Source of the DNA: Bacteroidota bacterium
GTDB taxonomy: Bacteria; Bacteroidota; Bacteroidia; Bacteroidales; Prolixibacteraceae
Length of the DNA: 60,252 nt
Assembly: GCA_024278975.1 (NCBI GenBank)
Contig: JAJRSD010000079.1
Coordinates: 1 to 60,252 of the forward strand
Direction: 5' to 3'
The position numbers and the translations under genes are program-made. Below the pieces are notes generated by a model. The model saw only the letters and a list, made by a program, of their open reading frames with translations, was not told the origin of the DNA and made no database searches. Below, one piece after another: positions 16,826 through 24,858 of the stretch (the stretch's first letter is position 1; every line of letters begins with the position of its first letter).

Positions 16826-17878
16826 TTATTTCGGATTGGCATTTCTTGAAGGAATGGAAAATGCTAGCAATCGCGAGTTATATTTATATTCTGTTATTTT
16901 ACCCTCTTCATTGGTTTCATATTTAAACTTCTCTTTCGAAATATTAGAAACCAGATTTAAACCTGCTTTTGTAATTGTATTAAATTTGAATTTATCCAAT
17001 CCGGTTTTTTCCTTTACAACATCAACAAGTAATCTCTCTTCAAAATAATCTGCCGGATTCGGTGGAATTTTAATATACATAGTTGCCATTCTTGCAGCAG
17101 GTATTTCAATAACCAACGATGCCGTAATTGATTTCATTTCAACAGGAATCTCAACGGGAATTCGCTGTATTACAACATCTTCGTGTGTTAATCTTCCTTT
17201 TGTATCTTCGCGCAAACTTTTACGTTTTGGTTTTGGCGCAGCATTTTTAATTGTTGGTTTTACTGCATCCTTTTTAATTTTTACTGGGTCTTCTTTTTGT
17301 GTTTTAACAGGTAATTGTTTTAATTCCGGGGTGTCTGCTTTTTTATCATCCACCTTTACAACTTTATTCTCAGAAATTAATTTGGTGGCTGGTTTCTCTA
17401 TCAAAGTAAAAAATGCAAATGCTATAATTAAAATTGCGGCAACCCGAGCACTCCACATTAAAAATACTTTCTGTTTTGAACGGCGGTAAAGTATTTTCTT
17501 TTTGTTGAATACAATTGTTTCGTCGGGTTGAAGTTTTGTTTTACCAAATAGAGCAACTTCTCTATTTTTTTCGGGATGCTCAGCTATATAACTCTCAAAC
17601 TCCTGTTTATCAGAAATTGATATATCGCCTTCTAAATGTGCAATTGCAGCTTTATCAAACTCTTTTTCCGAGTCTAATTTTCGTTTAAACAGATTCTCTT
17701 TTTTGCCGAATAAAATATTTTCAGGCTCAACAGAAACAGTTCCTAAAAGAGATAGTTCCTCTTTCAGATAAGGATTTAGCTGAAGGAATTCAATAAAATC
17801 ATCAACAAACCTTCTATCCAGATTTCCCTCCAGATAATCGATAAAATATGCTTCGTAATTATTTTTGTTGATTTTCAT
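16826..17878 (-). CDS. Putative membrane anti-sigma factor
   Basis: About 350 residues from the start at 17878 (MKINKNNYEAYFIDYLEGNL). The longer frame from 17938 would read through a GC-rich repeat and is unlikely. The N-terminal cytoplasmic part has two short helical segments of the type YFIDYLEGNL and AAIAHLEGDIS, which resemble anti-sigma sensing regions. One membrane helix (about residues 139-160, ARVAAILIIAFAFFTLI) follows, then a Lys/Pro-rich linker and a periplasmic C-terminal domain. It lies directly downstream of an ECF sigma factor gene in the same direction, with 60 bases between, and probably holds that sigma factor inactive at the membrane. Confidence 0.65.
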   Translation of the reverse strand: MKINKNNYEAYFIDYLEGNLDRRFVDDFIEFLQLNPYLKEELSLLGTVSVEPENILFGKKENLFKRKLDSEKEFDKAAIAHLEGDISISDKQEFESYIAEHPEKNREVALFGKTKLQPDETIVFNKKKILYRRSKQKVFLMWSARVAAILIIAFAFFTLIEKPATKLISENKVVKVDDKKADTPELKQLPVKTQKEDPVKIKKDAVKPTIKNAAPKPKRKSLREDTKGRLTHEDVVIQRIPVEIPVEMKSITASLVIEIPAARMATMYIKIPPNPADYFEERLLVDVVKEKTGLDKFKFNTITKAGLNLVSNISKEKFKYETNEEGKITEYKYNSRLLAFSIPSRNANPK

Positions 17879-17905
17879 TTCTAATCTTTTTCTCTTCTTT
17901 CTTCT

Positions 17906-17936
17906 CCTCTCCCTTTTGGGGAGGTCGGGAGGGGGC
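17906..17936. repeat. GC-rich inverted repeat of the CTCCCTTTTGGGGAGG type
   Basis: A short palindromic segment (CCCTTTTGGGG, then AGGTCGGGAGGGGG) in the gap between the sigma and anti-sigma genes. A close copy is at 18603-18635. It is much richer in G+C than its surroundings and is probably a dispersed intergenic repeat. Confidence 0.5.
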
Positions 17937-17938
17937 AT

Positions 17939-18424
17939 CTATACCAAAACTTCAATTTTCCCAATGTATTTTTTTAAAAATACCCTCGCCCTGTAAATAT
18001 AAACTTTCACTTGCGATTCGCTCAATTTCACCATCTCTCCAATCTCTTTATACGAATATCCTTCGTAGTCGCGCAGCAATAAAACAGTGCGTTGCAGTTC
18101 CGGTAATTGTTCAATTGCTTCATCCAAAATTTCCTTTAAATCAGAATAATTGTTTTCATGGCCTTGTTCTTTCAAGTTTAAATCTTCTGAAAAAGAGGAG
18201 CGTTTTTCTTTACGAATTCTGTCAATCATTGTGTGATACGCGGTTGTAAAAAGATACGATTTTACCTTTTCAAAATTCACATTCTCCACATTTTTCCAGA
18301 GTTTCTCGTAACTGTCTTGTACAATATCTTCAGCTTTATGAATATCTCTGATATTCTTCAATACAAACCTGTATAAACCGTCTGAAAAATTATTAACTGC
18401 CTGATTGTACTCGTTTAATGTCAT
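17939..18424 (-). CDS. ECF-type RNA polymerase sigma factor
   Basis: A 161-residue sigma-70 family protein with region 2 (NIRDIHKAEDIVQDSYEKLW, then FTTAYHTMIDRIRKEKR) and region 4 (LPELQRTVLLLRDYEGYSYK, then EIGEMVKLSESQVKVYIYRA). It directs RNA polymerase to a small set of promoters. The gene after it encodes a membrane protein that is probably its anti-sigma factor. It is not adjacent to a SusCD pair, so it is probably not a nutrient-type sigma of that class. The inducing signal is unknown. Confidence 0.9.
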   Translation of the reverse strand: MTLNEYNQAVNNFSDGLYRFVLKNIRDIHKAEDIVQDSYEKLWKNVENVNFEKVKSYLFTTAYHTMIDRIRKEKRSSFSEDLNLKEQGHENNYSDLKEILDEAIEQLPELQRTVLLLRDYEGYSYKEIGEMVKLSESQVKVYIYRARVFLKKYIGKIEVLV

Positions 18425-18544
18425 TAGCTACTTTGAACACTGTTCGTAAAATAAGACGAACAAGATAGATATTTGTTACAGAGGAAGAGAAATTTTATAG
18501 AAGAAGGCAAGAAATATCGGACTTTGGAAAGTTAGCCTCCCAAT

Positions 18545-18573
18545 AAAAAAGCCCCGGAATTTCCAAGGCTTTC
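18545..18573 (-). terminator. Terminator downstream of ilvE
   Basis: On the minus strand AAAGCC pairs with GGCTTT, with a smaller GGAA/TTCC pairing inside, and a T run follows. It stands about 65 bases past the ilvE stop. Confidence 0.65.
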
Positions 18574-18602
18574 AATATTTATAATCAAATTATTTATTCT
18601 TA

Positions 18603-18635
18603 ACTCCTCCCCCCTTTGGGGAGGCAGGGAGGGCT
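18603..18635. repeat. GC-rich inverted repeat directly after ilvE
   Basis: CCTCCCCCCTTTGGGGAGG, then CAGGGAGGG. It is the same type of element as 17906-17936 and folds into a stable hairpin two bases beyond the ilvE stop codon. Confidence 0.55.
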
Positions 18636-18636
18636 T

Positions 18637-19647
18637 CTAAATCACTTCCACCCAACCATAAATATCAGGCTCATCGCCATACTGAATTGCGCGTAATTTA
18701 TTATACAATTTAGTTGACCACTCGCCAGGTTTTTCGCCATATTTAAACCACTTATCATTATCGGCATCATAAACACCTTTAATTGGCGAAATAACTGCTG
18801 CTGTTCCGCAAGCACCAACTTCGTTGAATTCTGCTAACTCTTCGTATGGAACCTGACGACGCTCAACATTCAATCCCATCTCTTCTGCCAAAACCATTAA
18901 ACTTTTATTGGTAATTGACGGAAGTATTGAATCGGATTTTGGAGTGATGTAAGTATTATTCTTTATTCCGAAGAAGTTAGCCGGACCACATTCGTCGATA
19001 TATTTTTTCTCTTTGCTATCTAAATAAAGAACTGCCGAAAAACCACCTTTTTTTGCCTTTTTACCTTCGTACATACTGGCGGCATAATTTCCGCCTACTT
19101 TGTATTTTCCGGTTCCTTGCGGTGCTGCACGGTCGAACTGGCGCATAATTACCAGGTCGGTTGGCGTAAAACCTTCGGGGAAATATGGACCCACCGGCAT
19201 CACGAAAATCAGAAAAAGATATTCGTCGGCCGGACTTACTCCAATTTGAGGTCCGGTTCCAATTAGCAACGGACGAATGTACAATGCCGCTCCCGAATCG
19301 TAAGGAGGAACAAAACGTTCATTCATTTTTACTGCCAATCTAACTGCTTCCTGAAACTTATCAACCGGGAATTTTTCCATTAAAATACCGTTGGCTGAAT
19401 TTTGCATGCGTTTTGCATTTTCGTCCATGCGAAAAACACGAATTTTACCGTCTTTGCCTTTAAATGCTTTTAATCCTTCAAACGCTTCCTGTCCGTAATG
19501 CAACGAAGTGGCAGCCATGTGAATGTTAATTTGGTTCGAAGAACTTGTCTCCAACTCTCCCCATTCGCCATTTCGGTAGTAACAACGTACGTTGTAATCT
19601 GCATCGAGGTATCCAAACCCAAGATTCTTCCAGTCTATATTTTCCAT
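18637..19647 (-). CDS. ilvE: Branched-chain amino acid aminotransferase
   Basis: A 336-residue fold-type IV PLP enzyme that exchanges amino groups between branched-chain amino acids and 2-oxoglutarate. Seen motifs are HYGQEAFEGLKAF near residue 50, a YIRPLLIGTGPQ segment, the PLP lysine within GTGKYKVGGNYA (about residue 183), the DECGPANFFGI cofactor loop and GTAAVISPI. Length and motifs are normal for the family. It stands alone between a terminator and an intergenic region, so it is likely transcribed by itself. Confidence 0.95.
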   Translation of the reverse strand: MENIDWKNLGFGYLDADYNVRCYYRNGEWGELETSSSNQINIHMAATSLHYGQEAFEGLKAFKGKDGKIRVFRMDENAKRMQNSANGILMEKFPVDKFQEAVRLAVKMNERFVPPYDSGAALYIRPLLIGTGPQIGVSPADEYLFLIFVMPVGPYFPEGFTPTDLVIMRQFDRAAPQGTGKYKVGGNYAASMYEGKKAKKGGFSAVLYLDSKEKKYIDECGPANFFGIKNNTYITPKSDSILPSITNKSLMVLAEEMGLNVERRQVPYEELAEFNEVGACGTAAVISPIKGVYDADNDKWFKYGEKPGEWSTKLYNKLRAIQYGDEPDIYGWVEVI

Positions 19648-19809
19648 TATTGCTTATTTATTTTTTTTAAACGAATCGACAATTGCACCTCAATTCGAGC
19701 AGCTAAAATTAATGAATTTTTATTTGATAAATGCAAGAGATTAGTCACGTAAATACTTAATCATAATAGTTCGAAGAAAATAATTTATAGTTTCTCCTCT
19801 TAGGGAAGA

Positions 19810-20610
19810 TTAAGAGGGGCTTTCAATCTGTAAAAAATACCCGCCATGTTTTCTGATATTCAGAACTGTATCGTTTTCGAAAATCAGATATTGCCCTTTA
19901 ATTCCTTTTAAAACGCCTTCAATTGTTGGTGTTTTATCGAACCCTACACTTTTTATTTTTTGTGGAAATTGTTGAACCGGGTATTCAATTATAGTAGTTT
20001 TATTATCAGTACTAACATATTTCTGAAGCTCGGCAGGAAGTAAATCAATAGCTTTTTGCTTTTCAATCTCAAGATTGACATTTTGTGCAACTTCATTTTT
20101 TAACATTGCGCGCCAGTTGGTTTTATCGGTAAAATGTTTTTTTAGAAAAACTTCTATAACACCGGCAATGTGGCGATTTGGTGTGGTTGCAAGTTTTATT
20201 GCATAACTTGCTCCCTGATCAATCCAGCGGGTTGGAATTTGACTAATACGTGTAACTCCAACTTTAATTTTGCTCGAAACTGCAAGGTAAACAATATGGT
20301 CGGCGAGGTCGTGTATTTTTGCCCACTCCATATCGCGGGCAATCCCAAACTGCGATTTCGAAAGCTCGGGCCGGATAACTGTTTCGCTGGCTTCGGGAGC
20401 AGTTTGCAGACAGTTGTAACAAAATCCCTGATTAAATGAAGTCTTGGTTCTCTTCCCACATTTTATACAATTTATTTGCCCGGTAAAATTCAACCTAATT
20501 TCTTTACCAATCAGGTTGTTCATTTCTATCTCATTTTCGCCAATCGTCAAAAAATACTTTACCGGGTTTGCCAGTTCGGTTCGCATTTTAAATATGTTTC
20601 CTTCTGTTTG
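19810..20610 (-). CDS. DUF2797 family protein
   Basis: About 266 residues from ATG 20610 (MQTEGNIFKMRTEL). A start nine codons further upstream is possible but less typical. The conserved pieces are a zinc-binding pattern CIKCGKRT...GFCYNC (about residues 47-68), then YLAVSSKIKVGVTR and TRWIDQGA, which define DUF2797. The latter motif group is reminiscent of GIY-YIG-like folds in which KVGVTR carries catalytic-type residues, but no activity is established. The gene ends near the M28 peptidase gene, in the same direction. Confidence 0.82.
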   Translation of the reverse strand, partial: QTEGNIFKMRTELANPVKYFLTIGENEIEMNNLIGKEIRLNFTGQINCIKCGKRTKTSFNQGFCYNCLQTAPEASETVIRPELSKSQFGIARDMEWAKIHDLADHIVYLAVSSKIKVGVTRISQIPTRWIDQGASYAIKLATTPNRHIAGVIEVFLKKHFTDKTNWRAMLKNEVAQNVNLEIEKQKAIDLLPAELQKYVSTDNKTTIIEYPVQQFPQKIKSVGFDKTPTIEGVLKGIKGQYLIFENDTVLNIRKHGGYFLQIESPS

Positions 20611-20724
20611 CATAAGTTTATTAATGTGTTTAAACAATAGTATTCTTTTTAAATATCAGTTGATAAAAATAGGACAGAATGTTTATGATACACTCTTTGT
20701 CTTACTAATATTTAAGCTGTCAAT

Positions 20725-22200
20725 TTACAACCCTTCATCATCAGCCACGCCCAAAATGCTAAGATAAAGCAACTTTGCAGCATCTTCCATTATTTCGGGA
20801 GTGAGTACATTAGTTTTATCCATGGGGTGGTGGTAATAAACTGGATAGACGGAGTTGTGGGTATAAAAGCTAAATGTTTTTATACCGGCATTTTCGAAAT
20901 TGGAAGCGTCGGAGCGGGGGCGGCCATAGTTTTTACGGGTTTTGGATGCATCCATTGTTCGGTGAATGTACTTGTCGTTTGCCGTATTGAAGTGGCTAAA
21001 AAGTTTGGGATAGCTTTTTCCTCCCGAAACATAAAAACTGGTTCCGTTTCCAACCATATCGAGGTTTATCATCATTGCGGTTTTTTCAATTGGGAAGAGT
21101 GGATATTCAGCATAAAACTTGCTGCCGTATAAACCGCACTCTTCGCCACCCAGAAGTATAAAAAGAATGGAGCGTTTTGGTTTTATTTCTGAAGTTGCAA
21201 ATGCTTTGGCAGCCGCCAAAATATCCGAAACTCCCGATGCATTATCAAGCGCTCCCGGGAAAACGGTCTCGCCCATTTTCCCTTGTCCGTCGAGATGGCC
21301 GCCAATTATAATTACTTCATCTTTTAAAACCGGGTCGGTTCCTTCAATCAACCCAACTACGTTACACGATTTCGCATCGGGGAAATATTTTGTTTTGGCC
21401 GTGATAGTTATTTTTTGCTGAGGATTTAATGCAAACGATGGTATTTCCATATTTTTTAGCGACTGCCTTGTCTCTTTGAAATCTTTTCCGGCATCGGCAA
21501 AAATCTGCACGGCAACTTCGTTACTAACGTGGGCATAAATAAAACCATCCAGATTTACGGTATTCGGATTAGCAATTTTACTCACGTAAATCATACCGGC
21601 AGCCCCGTGTTTTACTGCATTCCTAAATTTATACCGGTGGTAAGCATACGGAGTCCATTTTTGCAATGTTGTGTCGTTTTTTGTGTATGGAGTTCCAGAT
21701 TCTAATATGATAATTTTTCCTTCTACGTTCACGTTTTGGTAGTCGTCGTAATTTAGTTCGGGTGCCGAAATTCCGTAACCCACGTAAACCATTTCGCAGG
21801 TAACCGTGCCCGATGCCGAATTTGAGCCGGGCAGATAATCGTCGGGAAAGCTATAATTTATCGTTTTGTTTTTTTGTGGTGAATAGGTTAATTTCCCGAT
21901 TGAAAAAACTTCGCTGTATTCGTTTGGGAAGTATTGAAAATAGCTGCCGTTGTTAGCCGGTTGAACTCCCCACTCCTCAAATTTATTGGCACACCATTTT
22001 GCCGCATCCAAATATTCCGGCGAGCCCGAAAGTCTGCCTTTGTATTTATCGGAACTTAATTCTTCTGCAAACCTGAGAATTTCGTTACTCGAAATGGAGT
22101 GGAAGGTTTCGAGGATTTTATCGTGCTTGTTTTCTTGTGCAATTCCAGAAAATAACAAGGTAGAAAACAATAAAAGAAAAGTTGCTTTTTTGATATTCAT
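20725..22200 (-). CDS. Secreted M28 family zinc aminopeptidase
   Basis: A 491-residue metallopeptidase. I choose ATG 22200 because it begins the signal peptide MNIKKATFLLLFSTLLFSG; the frame is open ten codons further. A PA-type insert (about 130-260) precedes the catalytic domain. Zinc ligands are visible as GGHLDG (His), GALDNASG (Asp), LLGGEECG (Glu-Glu), NLDMVGNG (Asp) and a late His in YYHHPMDK. Members remove N-terminal amino acids from peptides in the periplasm. It is transcribed towards the DUF2797 gene and divergent from the sulfatase. Confidence 0.92.
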   Translation of the reverse strand: MNIKKATFLLLFSTLLFSGIAQENKHDKILETFHSISSNEILRFAEELSSDKYKGRLSGSPEYLDAAKWCANKFEEWGVQPANNGSYFQYFPNEYSEVFSIGKLTYSPQKNKTINYSFPDDYLPGSNSASGTVTCEMVYVGYGISAPELNYDDYQNVNVEGKIIILESGTPYTKNDTTLQKWTPYAYHRYKFRNAVKHGAAGMIYVSKIANPNTVNLDGFIYAHVSNEVAVQIFADAGKDFKETRQSLKNMEIPSFALNPQQKITITAKTKYFPDAKSCNVVGLIEGTDPVLKDEVIIIGGHLDGQGKMGETVFPGALDNASGVSDILAAAKAFATSEIKPKRSILFILLGGEECGLYGSKFYAEYPLFPIEKTAMMINLDMVGNGTSFYVSGGKSYPKLFSHFNTANDKYIHRTMDASKTRKNYGRPRSDASNFENAGIKTFSFYTHNSVYPVYYHHPMDKTNVLTPEIMEDAAKLLYLSILGVADDEGL

Positions 22201-22329
22201 TTTAGAATTTTTAGAATGACAAAAATACAATTTTTTATTTGCTATTTTTAAGGTAAAATAAAAGTGTATCGATAGTTTTTTATAAGCCGGAGGAAAGGTA
22301 AATTCGTAAAATTCTTTAAAAGTATTAAT

Positions 22330-23673
22330 ATGAAGGTTCTTGTAAAATCATTGATTATTTTAATTTTCCTCGGAGTTGGATTTATAGGTTATTCACAACA
22401 AAAACCCAACGTAATAATTATTTACACCGACGATCAGGGCGCAATCGACTTAAATTGTTTTGGTGCCACCGATTTGGTAACTCCCAATATGGATAAGTTG
22501 GTTAAAAGTGGTATTAAATTCACGATGTTTTATGGGGCTCCGGTTTGTTCACCATCTCGGGCCGGGTTAATGACCGGAAAAACGCCACAACGTGCCGGCG
22601 TGCCAGGGAATGTAAGTTCAACTAACCCTAAAAGTGGAATGCCGGGGAGTGAATATACCATGGCCGAAATGTTTAAAGATGCAGGTTACCGAACAGCACA
22701 CATTGGGAAATGGCATTTGGGACATCCTGTTGATAGACAACCCAGCGCACAGGGTTTCGACTATTCGTTTGGGCATTTGGTGGGGTGTATCGATAATTAC
22801 TCGCACTTTTTTTATTGGAATGGACCCAACCGTCACGATTTGTATCGAAACGGAAAAGAGGTGTTTTATCCCGGGCAGTATTTCCCCGATTTAATGGTGA
22901 AAGAAGCTTCACAATTTCTCGATAAAAATAATCCTAAAAAAACAGGCGAACCGGTTTTCATTTATTATGCCATGAATACACCGCACTACCCATACCAGGG
23001 AACGCCGGAATGGTTGAAATATTATCAGGAAAAGGGAGTGGCTTATCCGCGCGATTTATATGCCGCCTTTATTTCGACTATGGACGAAAAAATAGGATTG
23101 ATTTTACGGAAAATTGACGAACTGGGATTAACCGAGAATACTATTATTGTTTTTCAATCGGACAATGGTTATTCTACTGAAGAACGTGCACATTTTGGAG
23201 GCGGCAACGCAGGTATTTTACGTGGTTCGAAAGCCAGTTTGTTTGAAGGGGGAATCAGAGTGCCGGCAGCCATTTGCTGGCCCGGGAAAATAAAAGCAGG
23301 TGAAGTTCGAAATCAATTTGCGGTAAATGCCGACTGGATGCCAACACTGGCTGATTTATGTGGAATTAATCTGGATACTAAAGAGTTGGATGGTAAAAGT
23401 TTGAAGCCAATTATTAATAGCAAAGCTGCACAATCTGTTCACCAAGATATTTGGTGTTGGCAACTGGGCAAACAGTGGGCAGCACGAAATGGCGATTGGA
23501 AATTATTGGGAAACCCCTCCGTTCATTTCGAAAAATTTGCTGAGAAAGATTCACTGTTTTTAGTGAGTTTAAAAAATGATCCGGGAGAAATGACAAACAT
23601 TGCTCCTGAAAATCCGGGGAAAGTTAAAGAATTAAAAAAGCAATTCGAAGTGTGGTTAGAGAAAAACCGTTAG
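22330..23673 (+). CDS. Secreted S1-type sulfatase
   Basis: A 447-residue sulfatase with a signal peptide (MKVLVKSLIILIFLGVGFIG). Metal ligands are Asp34-Asp35 in IYTDDQG. The sulfatase signature CSPSRAGLMTG begins at Cys73, which is normally converted to formylglycine. GKWHLGH and QSDNG supply further active-site residues. Arylsulfatase A-like S1 enzymes remove sulfate esters from glycans or small molecules; sulfated algal or mucin glycans are the usual substrates in this phylum. No maturase or SusCD pair lies next to it, so the substrate cannot be inferred from context. Confidence 0.93.
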   Translation: MKVLVKSLIILIFLGVGFIGYSQQKPNVIIIYTDDQGAIDLNCFGATDLVTPNMDKLVKSGIKFTMFYGAPVCSPSRAGLMTGKTPQRAGVPGNVSSTNPKSGMPGSEYTMAEMFKDAGYRTAHIGKWHLGHPVDRQPSAQGFDYSFGHLVGCIDNYSHFFYWNGPNRHDLYRNGKEVFYPGQYFPDLMVKEASQFLDKNNPKKTGEPVFIYYAMNTPHYPYQGTPEWLKYYQEKGVAYPRDLYAAFISTMDEKIGLILRKIDELGLTENTIIVFQSDNGYSTEERAHFGGGNAGILRGSKASLFEGGIRVPAAICWPGKIKAGEVRNQFAVNADWMPTLADLCGINLDTKELDGKSLKPIINSKAAQSVHQDIWCWQLGKQWAARNGDWKLLGNPSVHFEKFAEKDSLFLVSLKNDPGEMTNIAPENPGKVKELKKQFEVWLEKNR

Positions 23674-23725
23674 GGAATCGGAGTTTCTAAACTCCGATTT
23701 GTTTGAGTTGGAAACTCAAACTCCC
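23673..23725. terminator. Double hairpin between convergent sulfatase and activase genes
   Basis: Two perfect hairpins side by side: AATCGGAGTTT/AAACTCCGATT (23676-23699) and GTTTGAGTT/AACTCAAAC (23701-23721). GGGA (23673-23676) can close them with TCCC (23722-23725) into a three-way junction. No T run follows on +. It begins at the last base of the sulfatase stop and probably terminates or protects both transcripts. Confidence 0.6.
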
Positions 23726-23742
23726 TGAATAAAACCCCGAAA

Positions 23743-24647
23743 CTACCCGCCAATTTCAACATCAATTCCAAAAGTTTGGAATATTTTAACTGCACGAGTT
23801 TGTTCAGCTTCCGGTGCTTCTGCCATATCGAATTCGTTATAAACCTCCCCAAGTTTATTGTATTTGTTTTTGGCGATATTGTGGTAAGGAAGCAGATTTA
23901 CTGCCTGTTCCCCGGGAAGTTCCGAAATAAACTCAGCCATTTTTGTAAGCTCATTTTCATCGGAATTTACGTTTTTTATTAGCGGAATGCGGATATTAAT
24001 ATTTGCTTCGATTTCTGCCAAAACCTTTAAATTTTTTAGAATAAGTTGATTGCTGACTCCTGTCCACTTTTTATGTTTTTCGTTATCCAATAATTTTAAA
24101 TCGTATAAAAAAAGGTCAGTATGTTCTGCAACCTCAAGAACAATTTCAGTATCGGCAAAACCTGAAGTATCAACAGTTCGGTGTAAATTTTTATTGCCGC
24201 ACTCTTTAAGCAAATCTATTAAATAATTGTGGTACATTAATGGTTCACCTCCCGAAAAAGTTACTCCACCACCCGAATGTTCAAAATGAACTTTTTCGCG
24301 TTCGATAATTTTCAATATCTCATCAATATCATACAATCTCCCCGACATTTCAATTGCTTTTGTTGGGCAGGCTTCGGCACATTTTCCACATAGTTTACAC
24401 AAATCAAAATCGGTAATAATTCCTTTTTTTGTAAGTGTTAGCGCGTGATTCGGGCAAACCTCAATACAATCTTGCGCACCAATACATTTCGATGCCGTAT
24501 ATAATTTTTGTACCGCCGGAGATTGACTTTCGGGATTGTGGCACCATTTACACGACAACGGACACCCCTTTAAAAAATGGTAATCCGAATTCCGGGACCG
24601 TCGTTTATTGCGTAGCGTTTTATATCGAAAATAAGTGGTTGTTTCAT
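23743..24647 (-). CDS. Radical SAM glycyl-radical-enzyme activase, with a one-base frameshift
   Basis: The complete gene starts at 24647 (MKQPLIFDIKRYAINDGPGI) and runs about 301 residues. After IRITIF the frame hits TAA. One missing T in a run of six (24572-24577 on +) would restore LKGCPLSCKWCHNPES with the radical-SAM C-x3-C-x2-C motif. Downstream come a two-cluster ferredoxin insert (CIGAQDCIEVC, then CKLCGKCAEAC), GGGVTFSGGEP and the SAM barrel, typical of PFL-activase-like enzymes. It would install the glycyl radical on the enzyme encoded at 24859-27318, upstream in the same direction. The length is one base short of a multiple of three. Confidence 0.9.
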
Positions 24648-24725
24648 TGTTTATTTAATAAGCTGTCATTCCTAATTTATCTGTTAAAGGATACAATTTT
24701 TATTAATTGACTTTTGTTTTTAAGA

Positions 24726-24802
24726 CCCTGAAATAAATTCAGGGTGACGTTCTAAATATTACTAAACAATGAGAAGAACGTCATGCTGAATTTATTTCAG
24801 CA
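24726..24802. repeat. Pair of REP-like palindromes in inverted orientation
   Basis: Two small palindromes, ACCCTGAA-N5-TTCAGGGT and TGCTGAA-N5-TTCAGCA, lie head to head with flanking TGACGTTCT and AGAACGTCA. As a whole they form a 26-base inverted repeat (24728-24753 with 24775-24800) around 21 bases. This layout is that of paired REP elements. It sits between the glycyl radical enzyme and its activase and may limit read-through. Confidence 0.7.
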
Positions 24803-24858
24803 TCTCATTGTTATCTATTTATGTGCCCAATAAAATTGAAAATTTTTCGCACCAACAT

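Noticed and set aside
17879-17938. Upstream start of the anti-sigma gene (Pro/Arg/Lys-rich leader)
   Set aside because: The leader is just the translation of a GC-rich intergenic repeat; ATG 17878 gives a normal N-terminus.
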